Below are positions 25,144 through 38,423 of a DNA stretch of 64,000 nucleotides, in pieces. The number at the start of each line of letters is the position of its first letter. The stretch's first letter is position 1. This DNA comes from Aphelenchoides besseyi. Taxonomy: Eukaryota; Nematoda; Chromadorea; Rhabditida; Aphelenchoididae. Under the pieces are notes generated by a model that had not been told where the DNA came from, searched no databases, and worked only from the letters and a program-made list of their open reading frames with translations. Both the position numbers and the translations under genes were made by a program. The stretch spans positions 9,176,001 through 9,240,000 of the forward strand of contig JAMPIQ010000002.1 in NCBI GenBank assembly GCA_024699855.1, given 5' to 3'.

Positions 25144-27242
25144 TCATTTTGGTGTTGTAATACCGACGATCTCTTCGAACAGATTGTCGAGAAACGGAGC
25201 AATTTGAAAGATACGTAGCAGTTCCATGTTTTCTTTGGATTTGAACGCATGCACCTAAACAAATCGAATTTTATAACTCCATCTCCTTGCACATACTTTA
25301 ACACCTTGAAGTAGGATGATTAAATTGCCCAAACGAATCTCAGGTTCCACGACCTGTTCAACCCGATAGTAATCAAGGAGATCGTTGAAAAGTTGGTTTC
25401 GCAATCGTGCCAACAGACCCACCGTTCCAGGAAGAAGTCCTTTACATGTAGGATCGAAGAGAACGATTCCAATTAAACCGATTACTTCCGTCTGCCGAAG
25501 ATCCATTAAAGCCATCTTCTCGCCTACGGTTTCCATAGCAAATTGAAACGAAGGTTTAAAGAGGCTGAAACAAGAAAACAAGTATAGAAGCATACATTAA
25601 AACGTACTTGATAGCCGACTTCTTGTCCAATTTCAATCCCTTCATCACATTGGGTGTGTCAAAGTATTCTTCGGCTCTGTTGAACATCAGAAAGACTCGA
25701 TTAGGCATCATCCAAAATTTCTTATCGCCCATAAGTCCACCATGTTTCCACGTCAAATAAGGTTCTTCGATGGCGTGAAAATGAAGCAAAAAATTAGAAA
25801 ATATTCTCGTCTACAATAAAAATTTTTATGAATATTAGAATCATAGTGTGTTTGCACTTTTTCTAGAGCAGGCAGTTCACGAAGAAACGCGTTTGTACCA
25901 ATGAAATCAACAGAAAGACGCGGTTCCACTCGCCACAACTGGAACATACCTGAATTCAAGTGGTTATAACGTGGCTTACAAAATCGATTTACATTCACTG
26001 AAATCCTTCAACTCAGATGGCTCCTACAAAGTTTTGAAGAATTAATTTGACACAAAGTTCTCAATACCAATTCTTCCGTATCTTCGAAAACAGTACGAAG
26101 AGACTTCTGGCAGTAGAAAATCTTTCTCAATCTATTCAACTCATTGTAACGAGTAGACAACTCTCGAAGCACAGCTCCTATGGAAAAAGTTGTTGAACTA
26201 ACGGGCGAATCAATAGCACTGTTAACTTCTTCTGACAATCCATTCGACGGTGAGGGTACTGAACGATGTGGACTAGACGAATTTTTTATTCGAATACTGT
26301 GGTAACTTGAAGTCAAGTTTGGTTTGCAATGCAAACAATCGCTCGGACATCGTCCATTACATCCATTAGTTTCTTGTTGTTGATAGATGGATGAATATTT
26401 GCCAATTGCATCTCGTCGACCTTGTACTCCTGAAAACAAGGAATTTTATTGTAATGACCACTTGTTTTGACTGACCGTTCTTGTCCATTCCGGCCTTCAG
26501 ACATCTTGCAAATCGACAGGCCCTACAAAAGAAATTTGATAAAATAAAGAGTAGTTGCTTTTTACCGACATTTCTTGCGATTCTGAGAATCTAAGTACTA
26601 AAATTGAATTCCATTGACTTTTGATTTTCATCTACCTAATTCGATAACACAGTTGTTATCTCTGGGACACACATAAGTCTAAAGAAAGAACGTTAACAAC
26701 GTCAAAAAACTTATATACCTTTCGTAAGACGACCGTACGTCGAAAATACGCTAAACAGATCGATTATCACTTGTACACGGTTTGCATTTGTTTTTGATAA
26801 AAGAACAATTAGCTCCAATGTTTCTACAGTTTTGAAAGCTTTTTGTTTTTGCATGTTGAGTGTTAAAATGCAAATACGAAAACAAAGTCGGAGACTAACC
26901 GGCGCACGCTGAACACGAATCGACACCAAAGTGTATTCCTGTTGAATCGCCTTTGCAAACCGCACATTTGGGTGTGCAGTTGATTGCTGGAGATAATTTG
27001 TTGTTGTTGAACGGCGATAAACAGCTGGCCGTTTGAAATACGGACGAGTTGAAAGCATAATTTTCTTCGCTATTGGGAACAATCAATTCGGAAGTGGACG
27101 GTTGAGCAAAATCGACGTATTCTGACCTCCAATTTGAATTCAGTTTTGTGCGAACATTGGAAGAATGTGAAGTTTGAGCAATTGTTGGATCGTAACGACT
27201 TGTAGTGGATTGTTGGCTTAGGAAATTGGCATGAGCAGCCAT
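25144..27242 (-). CDS. Nuclear hormone receptor, nematode type (first copy)
   Basis: This is a ligand-regulated transcription factor. Exons read in order give a Ser/Asn-rich N-terminus and then a DNA-binding domain. The first zinc finger starts CAVCKGDSTGIHFGVDSC and continues SACAAYFRRTVVLRK across an intron. The second finger is TYVCPRDNNCVIEL, then DSQNRKKCRACRFARCLKAG. All eight zinc cysteines are present. The P-box differs from the CEGCKG of most animals. A Ser/Pro-rich hinge follows (about 26200-26440), then a ligand-binding domain through several short exons ending FLDNLFEEIVGITTPK at 25144. The start is placed at ATG 27242; the reading frame stays open to an acceptor-like site at 27363, so an upstream exon may exist. 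Target genes and ligand are unknown. Confidence 0.85.
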
Positions 27243-29644
27243 CGTTTCTACTGCTGGCAACGTTAAGAGCACAATGCCAACGATCGTTTGTGCATATTCA
27301 AACGATTCAACATTCTTTGCGAATTCAACAGCAACCGCTCGTGAAGGAATACGTGTAAACAACTAAAAGACTTTAGAATATTGAACACTATAGATTTGTA
27401 CTTACTAAGAGAATAGAAGGTAAAAGTCAGAGACTGTTATAAACAGCTAATACAACAGGAGAGTTATTTTTGAAGTTAAAATCAAATAGCTAAAATAAGA
27501 TTATCCAACACGTTGCTGTGGTCGTTAAGTTTCGGTGATGAGTGGACACAGGTCGCGCAAAGTCGAAAGCGGCAAAACCTACAGGTTGTGGACAAGTACT
27601 AGTAGCTGAGAGTGACACGCTTTAATCCGATTTTAAGGTTTAGGTGAGGGCGTAGGTTAGCATGGATATACGAATTAGCCATTTAAAACCTACACCTTGA
27701 CCAAGAATATAATTCACTGAACAAGAAAAATTCGATGTTGCGTTGAACAATTGAGGTCGTCGCCTGAAGCAAATTCTCGTTTTCTAAGCGCAACAGCTCA
27801 AACGGCACGAGAATCACACGGCGCCGACAATCGAACGGCGATAAGATCGTGCTGTACTGTTTGATCTTACGACAGAGATGCTCCTACTATTAGTTCACGA
27901 CTTAGGTGAACTTCTTTTCCGTCACCAATTAGCTCTTTGTCTTAATGATTCGCAGAAAAAGCTCTAAACCTATAGACGATATTTGGTTTAGAGTACGAAC
28001 ACGCAGTTTGAAGTTTTTAAAAACAACTACAACCGATGAGCTATTCATTGGAATAAGGAAGAACTAGTCGTTGCATATTTAAGAAAACATTCTTATTAAA
28101 AGTATAGTTCGATGCTTAGAAAGTCAGAAATAAACGGAATATAACAACGAAACCGTTAACAGTAAAAAACAAATTCCCGGGTGTTACAAGTTATAACAAC
28201 AAACTTCCACACACTTGTTACCGATTCACCAATCAAAAAACGTTAAACAAGTTGATGCGTGAAAAGTGGACGCACCGGAACACCGCCATTCTCCATTAAC
28301 GGGAATTGGAGCACGCAGGCGAGCAAAACCGTTGCAGTTTACGTATTCTTGCCGCTGGCAGACTATCAAGCGAACCGCGGTTTTTGACTGATTTAGATCT
28401 GAATTCTCATTTTTCGAGTTGTTTTAGACGACTTTACTTTTGCTGAAATCGTAATAAAGCAAGCTCTGGTTTTTTATTGCTTTGATAAGTTCCTGAACAA
28501 CTTTGGACCTTTGGAAATTGAAGCAATTCAATTAGAGCCGGGAACAGTTGAATTAACCAACTGTTTGTTTGAAGTATTACTTCATAGACCGACTTAATAC
28601 TATTGTTTCTAGATAGTTGAGCAACAAGTTTAAGTGCTGAAAAAAAATTTGGGATTGTGGGTTACAAAATTGAACAACTTGCGTTAAGCCCGTATTGCTT
28701 TAATCTCTCTTAAGATAGAGGGACTACAACAGTTTTATGCGATTCGAATCTTGTATTTGCTACCGAACTTCACACTCATCCATTTCTCAATTACAGGACA
28801 GTAATTTCTCAGTTAATAGCTTGTGCATTCCACTTTCTTGGACACTGTGTAACAAGTAGATTGGCGTCGAAAGATGAAAGCAACTCAGTGATTACAACAT
28901 TCGACAACTTTTGTAGTTGACGTTACTTGTTGCACTGATAACATATTGAGCAAAAACGTTCCACTTGTCCAATGGTAAACTTTTTGTTATGGTCGATGAA
29001 CATTGGAATCGAACTCGTTCTTCTACTCAACAATTTCATCCGGACATCTTCAAAACGATCAAACTCCACTTTGACAGATTTGTCGCAGTTTTATGCACCA
29101 AATGAGAACACTTTGTAATAGCCATTTCAGAGTAATAAGAGCAAAAATGTTTTTGAAATGTTAATTAGCGACATTCGCACGAAGTTCGGACCCAGCCTTC
29201 GAGCATGTTAAAAACGAGCGTGAAGCGGCGAATCTCCATTGGACAGTGAAATTGAATGCAATCGATTTATACACTGTAGAGGAGCTGTCTTAATAACCAA
29301 TTTCATGAGTTCATAAGACAAAGAGATTGGGGCGCTTCTATGAGAATCGTGAGTCGAAAAAAGAAAGTGAGTTACAACAAATAAATACACGGATTTAGCA
29401 ACAGTCAAAAGCATACGAAAAGTCCTGAGAGAAATCCGGGTCTCATTTCATAGAAACATTATGGCAAATTTAAACTTGACAAGTTGTACTATTAACAGAG
29501 GGGTAGTTGAAGCCAATTCAAAAAAATGGAGCAGCAATCAAATTGTGATTTGTCGTGAACGAAATGACAAACAAAAGAATCGCACTTGTAAACAGAAACA
29601 ATTTGTATGTTGCATTATTTAGCTGACAAGTGTAATACAAGCAT
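27243..29644. other. Intergenic region, 2.4 kb, no supported gene
   Basis: This is one of the two longest apparent gaps. No exon-like stretch with motif or good splice sites was found on either strand. It includes the upstream flank of the first nuclear receptor and the 3' flank of the Rho gene. Confidence 0.4.
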
Positions 29645-30918
<1,274 letters not shown>

Positions 30919-31341
30919 ATGGGTCCTACGGCTGTTGGGACTCATCGAAATCTCCAAGTGGATCCGGGCGGATCGGAGGCCGAGCTTTTTGCCCCGCTGA
31001 GTAAAAGGCAAAAAGCAAAAGAAAGAAAGGCGAAATTGTTGAAAATTCTTTTAACTGAAAATGCGGACATGTCCGACGATAACACAGAACGTATAGACAC
31101 TGCAAAAGGCCATGCGACAAACGACGGTCGTCCGTTCTCTATTCTCGTAGAAACGGTTCATCAAAAAGGACTGCAGCTTAGTATAAGAACAAAAAACTCA
31201 CGTAATGAAATCACATTGTCGTCGTTCGCTCATCTCCGGCATAATTTCCGGCTTCGGTTTAAGTGGACAAGAATTGCGAAAACGAATCGAGTGTTTTGGA
31301 TTGTAAATCAAGAGTTGAAATTCGGATTGCGTTTACAATAA
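30919..31341 (+). CDS. Uncharacterised basic protein, single-exon ORF (uncertain)
   Basis: An uninterrupted ATG-to-stop frame of 140 codons, divergent from the Rho gene. The N-terminal third contains a Lys/Arg-rich segment (LSKRQKAKERKAKLLKILL) that could form a helix. The C-terminal part is also basic (HNFRLRFKWTRIAKTNRVFW). There is no signal peptide, membrane span or domain I recognise. In a locus where almost every other gene has introns, a single-exon gene is unusual. The evidence is only ORF length and composition, so it may be a chance ORF. Confidence 0.3.
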   Translation: MGPTAVGTHRNLQVDPGGSEAELFAPLSKRQKAKERKAKLLKILLTENADMSDDNTERIDTAKGHATNDGRPFSILVETVHQKGLQLSIRTKNSRNEITLSSFAHLRHNFRLRFKWTRIAKTNRVFWIVNQELKFGLRLQ

Positions 31342-33488
31342 TCGAAACAAAGTTCATAGATCGAATACGACAATCCGTCTAATCCTGTAAGCTCAGCCAA
31401 AGTACTGCTAAGTGCTTGTATGCTTCAATTGATTCTAGGATCGTTTTCGGTGACAAACTCAAATTGTAACGCGTGTGTTTGATGCAAACAAAACCACACA
31501 TGCACAAGATAGCGAGATCTTCAGAAGCATCAATACTTAGGTTCATAATCACTTTCATAGAAGAGTGTTTTGGTGTGGTTTAAAAACAAGTTTTTGATCA
31601 ATCCAGACAACGACTTTAACTTCTACATAACTAAAAGTTCTTCATCAACTAAACAAATGAAGCAAATAAAACGGTGGTTAAGCTTAAATTTTGGGTCGAA
31701 CATTTGAATAAAAACTGTGTTCAGTCGTTCGAAGAAAGTGACACATGAAACAATGGGCACAACTGGACATGCGGTCTCAACAAGCCACTGGCAATATTCT
31801 GAAAAATATGACCCCGACTCGACCATCCGTGCGTCATAACAAATAAAGAGCTAATGTACGAAAAAGGCGCGTCTCTTGAAATTATGGTCCGACTAATGTT
31901 ATTGGCATTATGGCTTCCGTTAAAATCAGTTTCCTTTTGACCGTATCGCACATCGATTCGAAATCGTTTGTGGCTCAACGGACACCAGTGGTCGAAGGTA
32001 CAGAATGCTAACTTTCGTGGTTAATGGGACATTCAAACCGAACAAACTCATAGAATAGACGTAGTTTCGATTCGATTAATATCGACAACAGAACTCATTT
32101 TCAATTCGACAGTTCGTTCAACTTCGCGAATCGTTTAATATTCAACACGGTAGTGCATTTGGGCTTCGAGTTTGAATGAAAAATGCACGTAAAAAGGCGA
32201 ACTGTCAATGAACGGAAACATGGCGTTTTCTGACTCGGAATGTCCGGGAATTCAGTGGACGAATACAAGACAAACCATTAGAAAATTAGTCAAATTGGCC
32301 GCCATTTTCGAGTTCACTTTGTTCGTCCTCTTCCACCTAATGAACAAAAACATATGAGTAAAACTGTAAACGAATACAAACCGCTCGAAATAGCGATTTA
32401 CTGTTAAGAAGACTTCAGCAAAATAAGCTCGATTGAAACAAATCGATGAAATCAACGGGGTCTCGGAAGGAATGCTAATCGAACGGTCAACTTCCCATAA
32501 AGAATCACAGTGCTAGGTTCTTTAAGACATCGAAAGGAAAAGTGACGCAGAGCAAAACGAAGGAGCAGAGATGTGCGAGGCCAAAGAAGGCGAAAATTGA
32601 TTGTCTAGGGAAATTCGCTCCTTCTCGTGCTCTTGGAGACATGCGGACAGTTGGTTTCGAACAAATTACGCTCCAACATGACGCCCGATTCTCTTAATCC
32701 CCGGAAATCTAACGCCTTTGGTCAATTTCCGCAACGATTCGTCTTCTCTTTAATTTCATACCATTTTGTACGTAATCATAATGTCGAAATCGTAGACTTC
32801 ACTGTCATCTATCGATGAGCTTTTAAATTAGAAGCTAAACTGAATCGACTTCTCAAGTCGAGCTAAACATCGCGAGATGTAGATCAGAAATAACTGAACT
32901 AGAAAAGAAAGAAATAAAATTCAATTTGCAGATCGTCTTTTACCATTCAGAAGACACGGCAACAGAAGGTTGAAGTTTCGAACTTTAAGGAGCAAGCTTC
33001 GCGATTTTCGTTTCAACAATGATATCATGATCTTTTTTAATTAGCGAACATATCGACTACTCGATTACAGTCCTCGACTAAGCGAATGTTATTCCCCAAC
33101 GGGAAGATCACAGAAAACAATTGGCACCACTTCTGAATGCAACTTTTTGCTGAAGAAACTTTGGGTTTGAGCAAACTTGAAGGAGGCGAGAGTATTTTTG
33201 TTCTGACAGCTTCTGATACCGAAAAGAAGGATCGATGAAATTTTGTGGAGAAAAACGTGTTAGTCGCAAAAGTTAATGCTCTTCGACTTTGCGACACTGT
33301 ATCACGTTAAGCCATCTTGAGTCCATGGTATTACAACGACGCAAAAGGAAGCAAGCAGAAAAGAAAATGCCAACGAAATGAATTGCTCGGACAACTTCAG
33401 TCTAAAAAAGGACGTCAAGGCAAAGATTTTGAAGCGTACAGACGAGGACGGGGATAACTCATTTCGTTACGACTAAACAAGATACTTT
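31342..33488. other. Intergenic region, 2.1 kb, no supported gene
   Basis: Several short ORFs (for example minus strand 31721-31978 and 33037-33297) lack motifs and splice partners. I see nothing to annotate. Confidence 0.4.
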
Positions 33489-33680
33489 ATGCGCTGTTCG
33501 TCAATTCCACTTTCTGCCGTGGCTTATTCAACCGTTTTATTTATTCTGTTGGCTTTTTCATTCTATGACCATTCAGAATGCCTTGAGGTTACGACGGAAA
33601 TGAGAAACAAAAATGAGACGACTGCGCGAACTGACAACTCAAAGACGGTTTTAATAGATACGCTTCATCTGCCTTTCTAA
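33489..33680 (+). CDS. Possible small secreted peptide (uncertain)
   Basis: This 63-codon ORF begins with a good signal-peptide profile: a basic/polar start, a long hydrophobic core (VAYSTVLFILLAFSFYDHS) and a small residue near the likely cleavage point. The remaining 35 or so residues are polar, Thr/Asn/Lys-rich and contain two N-glycosylation sequons-like sites. There are no dibasic cleavage sites typical of neuropeptide precursors, and no cysteine pattern. It could be a secreted peptide or the first exon of a longer gene that I cannot extend. Confidence 0.35.
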   Translation: MRCSSIPLSAVAYSTVLFILLAFSFYDHSECLEVTTEMRNKNETTARTDNSKTVLIDTLHLPF

Positions 33681-34155
33681 TTAATACGTTCGAGTTTCCG
33701 AAGTCGAGACTTATGTTCTGATCGTCGATGCATTAGCCGGCGAACATTTCTGAGCGCGTGGACACGCATGATGGTCCTCGAAATTAAGACCATTGAACTT
33801 TAAAATTATACGTTAAGTTTGAACTTTTCATTTGTTCATGGAATTGAATTCAAGTTCTATTTTTTGTTAATTAAAGAGTCAATGTCCCATCACAAGTTTT
33901 ATTTTTTGCACAAGAACAATCACCGTGCCCAGAACTTCTATCGTTTCAGACCTTCTCCCTCTTACTCCCCAATCACAAGCGTCCCCACACAAAGCCAATG
34001 GGATTTGAATAAACGTAGCCGTTGTAATGAATCAAGAAGAATAGAACCCATCACCAAAATCGTATTTTTCTTTTCCATCACCAATTTCAACCGACACCAT
34101 AGAACTCAAACAAAACTGCTTTTCGAACATTTAAGGTAAAAGATTAAAACGAGAT
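33681..34155. other. Intergenic region, nothing recognised
   Basis: About 475 bp before the 3' end of the seven-transmembrane receptor gene. An open stretch at 33819-34139 has no motif. Confidence 0.35.
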
Positions 34156-35632
34156 TCAAAGCTGTTCGACCATGATCGGAGATTTACCGCTACCGCTCGT
34201 GTGGATCACTGCCATTGGACTGTTGTTGTCGACAAAACCGGATGGTGGAGGAGGTACAATTCCTTGAGCAACCAATGACGGATGAGCCCAACGAATCGCA
34301 TCCAACGGATAGATCGATCGGAAACGGTCGGGAATAATGTTCCAGATTGAGCCGTTTTTATCGCTGCGATAACACGCACCGCAACTCAACAGATTCAACA
34401 AGCTTTCGCGATACATCTGAAGGAAGAATGCAGCAGCGAAGAACTCGACAATTGGAATCATGAGTTCGCTAAGTGGAACAAAATTTAGAAACTTAGTGAT
34501 CAAATCAGCGTATTGTAAAAGCATTTGCATTGCGTCTTGAGTGCTTGATCCGGACACCATTGACGATGTATCGCTATTGGCCATGATTGTTTGGATTTTG
34601 GGCATGATATTGGTCATAAAGAAGCTGCTCATGTTCATCACGTTCTTCGGGAAATGAAAGATCGTGCCGACAACAATGTAAATCCAAATCATGAACAAAC
34701 TAATGTTGTCATTGACTTTCTAAAAAGCAACCTTTGTATTATCGTCAATCTTAAATCTTATGTACCTGACCCATTGCGTTCTTCTCCAACGTGCTGCAAT
34801 TGACAGCCGCATAACTAAACATGCAGACACAACCGATTAGCGCAATAATAAGCAAATACAGAACAGTAATATACGATGCAACATTTGCGTAGAACTGATA
34901 GTAACCAGTGAGTGGATCATTCGGAATGTTTCCACTACCATCCAGTGATTTGTACTAAAGTTTTATCCAGATTACTATCCTTTATACGCTTAGACTCACG
35001 TATTTAAAACCCACAAAAGCCGGAGCCGCAAACAACGCGCCGTAAATAACAACCCAAATGAGCCACTTGAATACGAATGTTCGACGTAAATTTGGAGCAG
35101 CGTATGTGATCAGATAGAGCGGCACCATTACGGTGATTGCTTAATCAGTTGTCAATACTGTTCGACTAGTGAACAAACTTACAAGCCGGGAAAGCACTAA
35201 GCAAGATCTGCTCAATGGCAACGATGTGCTTCGTCACATAGACATTGCGCATGTAGTCGACCCATGGACTATAGTCCGCGGTGTCAGCATAAACGAACTA
35301 AAAGCATGAACTCTGTTACCGTAATTCGTATCTATCCTCACGATAAGCATGATGTTGAAAATCGAACAATAGATTATGTGCCATCGTAATCCTTCGTTGC
35401 GCATACGACGCCCAAAAACGCTCGTGTATAATTGAATAATAACCAAAATGAAGCCTAACACAAAACCGATTCCATAGTAAATTTGTGTCCATGTGTCTTC
35501 GTCGATTGGTCCTTCCGGATCAGTGTAATCGTACTCGTATTCGGTCTCTTCAGTATTAGGAGCAGCGATTATATCACGAAGATAATAATGACGTATTTTT
35601 GAGTTATGATTCTCAATCTTTTTCTCCGCCAT
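34156..35632 (-). CDS. Seven-transmembrane receptor, probably a nematode serpentine GPCR
   Basis: Exons read in order give roughly 430 residues with seven hydrophobic spans. These are IYYGIGFVLGFILVIIQLY, HIIYCSIFNIMLIFVYA, IEQILLSAFPASITVMVPLY, WLIWVVIYGALFAAPAFVGF, YITVLYLLIIALIGCVCMF, FMIWIYIVVGTIFHF and ELMIPIVEFFAAAFFLQMYR. The N-terminus is acidic (EETEYEYDYTDPEGPIDED) and would be extracellular. The C-terminal tail is about 90 residues with a PPPP run. I find no DRY or NPxxY motif and cannot place it in a named family; nematode chemoreceptor families often lack those motifs. The start is at 35632, and introns between the spans are short GT-AG ones. The ligand and the cell of expression are unknown. 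Confidence 0.65.
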
Positions 35633-36043
35633 TCGATAAATACCCTATCGACTGACCGTTAGCCGCAAATGTTTTAGGCCACGAGAGTCGAAGATGATTA
35701 AATAAAACCAATCTGTCTTAGGTTTAAATCCAATTAGAAGGAACAAAATCAAGTTTTGTCGTCTTTGAGACGAGAATAACAACTGCCACGAAATGGTAGT
35801 CATAAAGCAAACAGGTAGAATTGTGGGACACGCTCAAACTGAAACCCCATCCAAAACTTTTAATTCGATTTAACAATGAAATAAGACCAAACTTCCCGTG
35901 GACTGATTTCTTGATGACAAATACGAAAACCCTTTGGTCGAATACAAACTTCCCACATTCCCATTTCGTATCTTTGAAGTACAATATCCACGGTCAATCG
36001 ATTAGTTAATTAACGACAATATTTGAATGTGGATAAAACTTAC

Positions 36044-36212
36044 TGCCGCCGCTATTTTTGGCCCTTTTGACACGAGTTTTCACGTTCCAACTACCGAACG
36101 TGCCGTTACATGAGTCGCAAGCCAATTGCATGGCTGAGATGGCCAACTCGGGACTCTGAGTTGCATTGAGCAAACTCGGCAGGAACCAGCGAGTGATGTT
36201 CGCCACGTTCAT
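36044..36212 (-). CDS. Possible 5' exon with N-glycosylation sites (uncertain)
   Basis: An ATG-initiated open segment reads MNVANITRWFLPSLLNATQS and later DSCNGTFGSW. It has three N-glycosylation sequons (NIT, NAT, NGT) and ends at a strong donor GTAAGT (36038-36043). It lies upstream of the seven-transmembrane receptor on the same strand, so it could be an extracellular leader exon of that gene. However, I found no acceptor that keeps the phase into the receptor exon. It may belong to a separate small gene. Confidence 0.3.
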
Positions 36213-36582
36213 TTTTAACCCTAAAATATTTCTCGAGTTAGAATCTAAGAGCAATCAACAGAATTCAATCGAACATTTGTTATATAAAAACCAAAGTCTG
36301 AAAGTGATTCAAAGTTACCATATACCCTTTGAACGAATCCAACAGACCGCCCAAATTCGACAACAAACTATCAGTTTATTAACTGTGATAGAGAACCAAA
36401 AAACACCGAATTTGAATAATTCATCAGAAGAACTTTCGGCGTTCCGCGATCGACAGCTGAAATTGCGTTTACCGAGAACTTCATTTTAATATAAATGGGA
36501 TTTTAAATATCAGTTTTGAAATTATGTTTATTCTCGTAATCATTATATGGTCTTTATTCTACATTGAACTTTGTTCAACAGT

Positions 36583-38423
36583 TCACTTGCAGTTGTTATA
36601 AACAAATTGAACATCTGGATTTCTAATCAGTTTCTTTTTGCGATTTGTCTCTACGTCCCAATCGATTTTTGCCAATTCTTCGGGTGAGGTGACCAGTTTA
36701 ATGCCCGTACGGTAACCTTGGCTGCCCTTGCGTTTCAAGTACTTCTTTGCTTGTAGTGTGAGTTCCCGTTGTGCTGAGGTTTTACCGTAGATGATAGATT
36801 TAACGCGAGGGGTAAACCGCGGCGTCTGAAAGAAGATCGTTTCATTTGCATTCATTAAAATGCCGTCAATCTATTACCTTAATGCGTACGGCGTTGCTAC
36901 ACGACATGCTGCCTGGAGCAGGTTCAATGAAACTTTTCTCCGAAGAGGTCAAAAGTTGTGGAGATTGGAGATCCTTGACTTGAGAACCAGAAAAATGTAC
37001 ACCTAAAAAGTGAGATTAGAAGTCTTATTCAAGCTTCGCATACCGATTGAATTCTCTCTGTTTGTTAGCGAAAACCGTTGCTCTGCGGAAGAATAGGGCG
37101 AATCTGTGAAGAAGAAAGTGCGAAGCGGCGAGTTCGATGTTCCGGTGACTGGACTTCGAAAAACGGGAGAAGGTCGATAGATCATTGCCGCCTAAAAGAA
37201 GAGATTAGAAAGCTTATTCACAACAAAATCATTCAATTTTAGCGATGTGCTGGTGGAGATCGTTCGCAGGCGAGTAAAAATCTTCGAATTCACGCGGCTA
37301 CGACTGCGAATTTTGCATTGGTAAACAACAAAAAAGGACCACGTTTCTGATCGGAACGAAAAAGCGCCATCTCGACGCTGATGCGTACATGATTGCGAAA
37401 CACAAAAAGAACCACCGAATATCGACAGTCAATTGAAATTTCGCAAAGACAACTTTCTCGACAAAAATTCGGCGTTTGTTTGGCAAACATAAGCAAAAGG
37501 AAGACGCGTATGTTGCCCTCAGATTCCGGCATGCAACGCCGCGCAAGCGGACACCCGTGAGCAGCGGACCAGAACTGACTGCTGCGTTCCATTTTCGCGC
37601 GCACGATCTATAGCATCTGTTCGCTGCTGTTGGGTCTAACGATCGACTAACTGGCCCGCTGCCAAATCTCGTTAAACCGCATCGATCCAACCGCATTGCG
37701 CAATAACGTTGACTTTGGCTCGTAGATTAACAGTGAGGGAAATGAATGGTGCCAAGTGAGTCACGGCCAAAAAATCGCTTTGTTGGCAATAACTCGTGGG
37801 GATTTTAAGTGCATCAGTGTTAAGATCAAACTTACCGGCGGTTTGATTGGCGACGACTTAGTAAACGAATGACCAACGCCGGAATCATTGCTGGTAACGA
37901 ATGAATGGCCAATACCCGAATCATTGCTGCTATCAAACGTAGGGCGAATACCCGAATCATTGCTTGTAACGAATGAAGCATTTTCGGCGTTTTCCAAACG
38001 AGCTTTTTTCATGAAAGGACTGTAAGTTGAGACGAATGATTGCATGGTATTGTGAATGTTCGATAAGTTGCTCCGAGCGGTCAAGTTGGAACAATGTTTA
38101 AGATCAGGAGTCTCCAAGACACCAGTAATTGATGGCCACGTAGCTAAAGGCGATGAGTCGATCAACTCGACGTTGCTCGAACTCGGACGATTAGGACGAG
38201 GCGGCGTTCGCTGCGGTGAGTACAGCGGCCGTTGAAATATGTCGTTGAGAGAAATGGAAGACGACGAAAGTGGAGGATCGGATGTTGAAGATGGCGGCGT
38301 TGTCGAGCTACGGAAAAAATCGAATGGTTGGGACGCAAACTGCTCGTTAATTCCGCCATATAAGGACGCGACGGACAACTGAACGTCCGATGCGGGAATT
38401 CCGTTGGTCGTCCAGTTGCTCAT
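36583..38423 (-). CDS. Unrecognised protein with three DSG (phosphodegron-like) repeats
   Basis: Four exons, 38423-37836, 37191-37044, 37002-36878 and 36825-36583, total 1104 nt and 367 residues, with the frame kept at every junction. Exon 1 is Ser/Pro-rich (SPQRTPPRPNRPSSSN) and ends with three 12-residue repeats carrying NDSG, two of them DSGxxxS. Exon 2 has several SP and TP sites (SPVFRSPVTG), possible proline-directed kinase targets. The last exon is basic (YGKTSAQRELTLQAKKYLKR, DVETNRKKKLIRN). There is no signal peptide or membrane span. The make-up suggests an intrinsically disordered, phosphorylation- and SCF-regulated protein such as a cell-cycle or signalling regulator, but I cannot assign a family. 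The first intron, 644 nt, is very long for this locus. Confidence 0.6.
37869..37976 (-). repeat. Tandem 36-bp coding repeat, three copies
   Basis: Three 12-codon units inside exon 1 of the DSG-repeat protein. They encode, in order, SFVTSNDSGIRP, TFDSSNDSGIGH and SFVTSNDSGVGH. The units are closely similar at the DNA level, so the expansion is probably recent. Confidence 0.85.

Noticed and set aside
36006..36254. Treating the glycosylated exon at 36044-36212 as exon 1 of the seven-transmembrane gene
   Set aside because: Its donor leaves phase 1, and no acceptor before the receptor exon restores the receptor frame. Listed separately with low confidence.
37290..37696. Overlapping minus-strand open frames inside the long intron of the DSG-repeat gene
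   Set aside because: Composition is erratic (many Cys/Arg), there is no domain, and the spliced gene is continuous without them. Kept only as a note on the intron.
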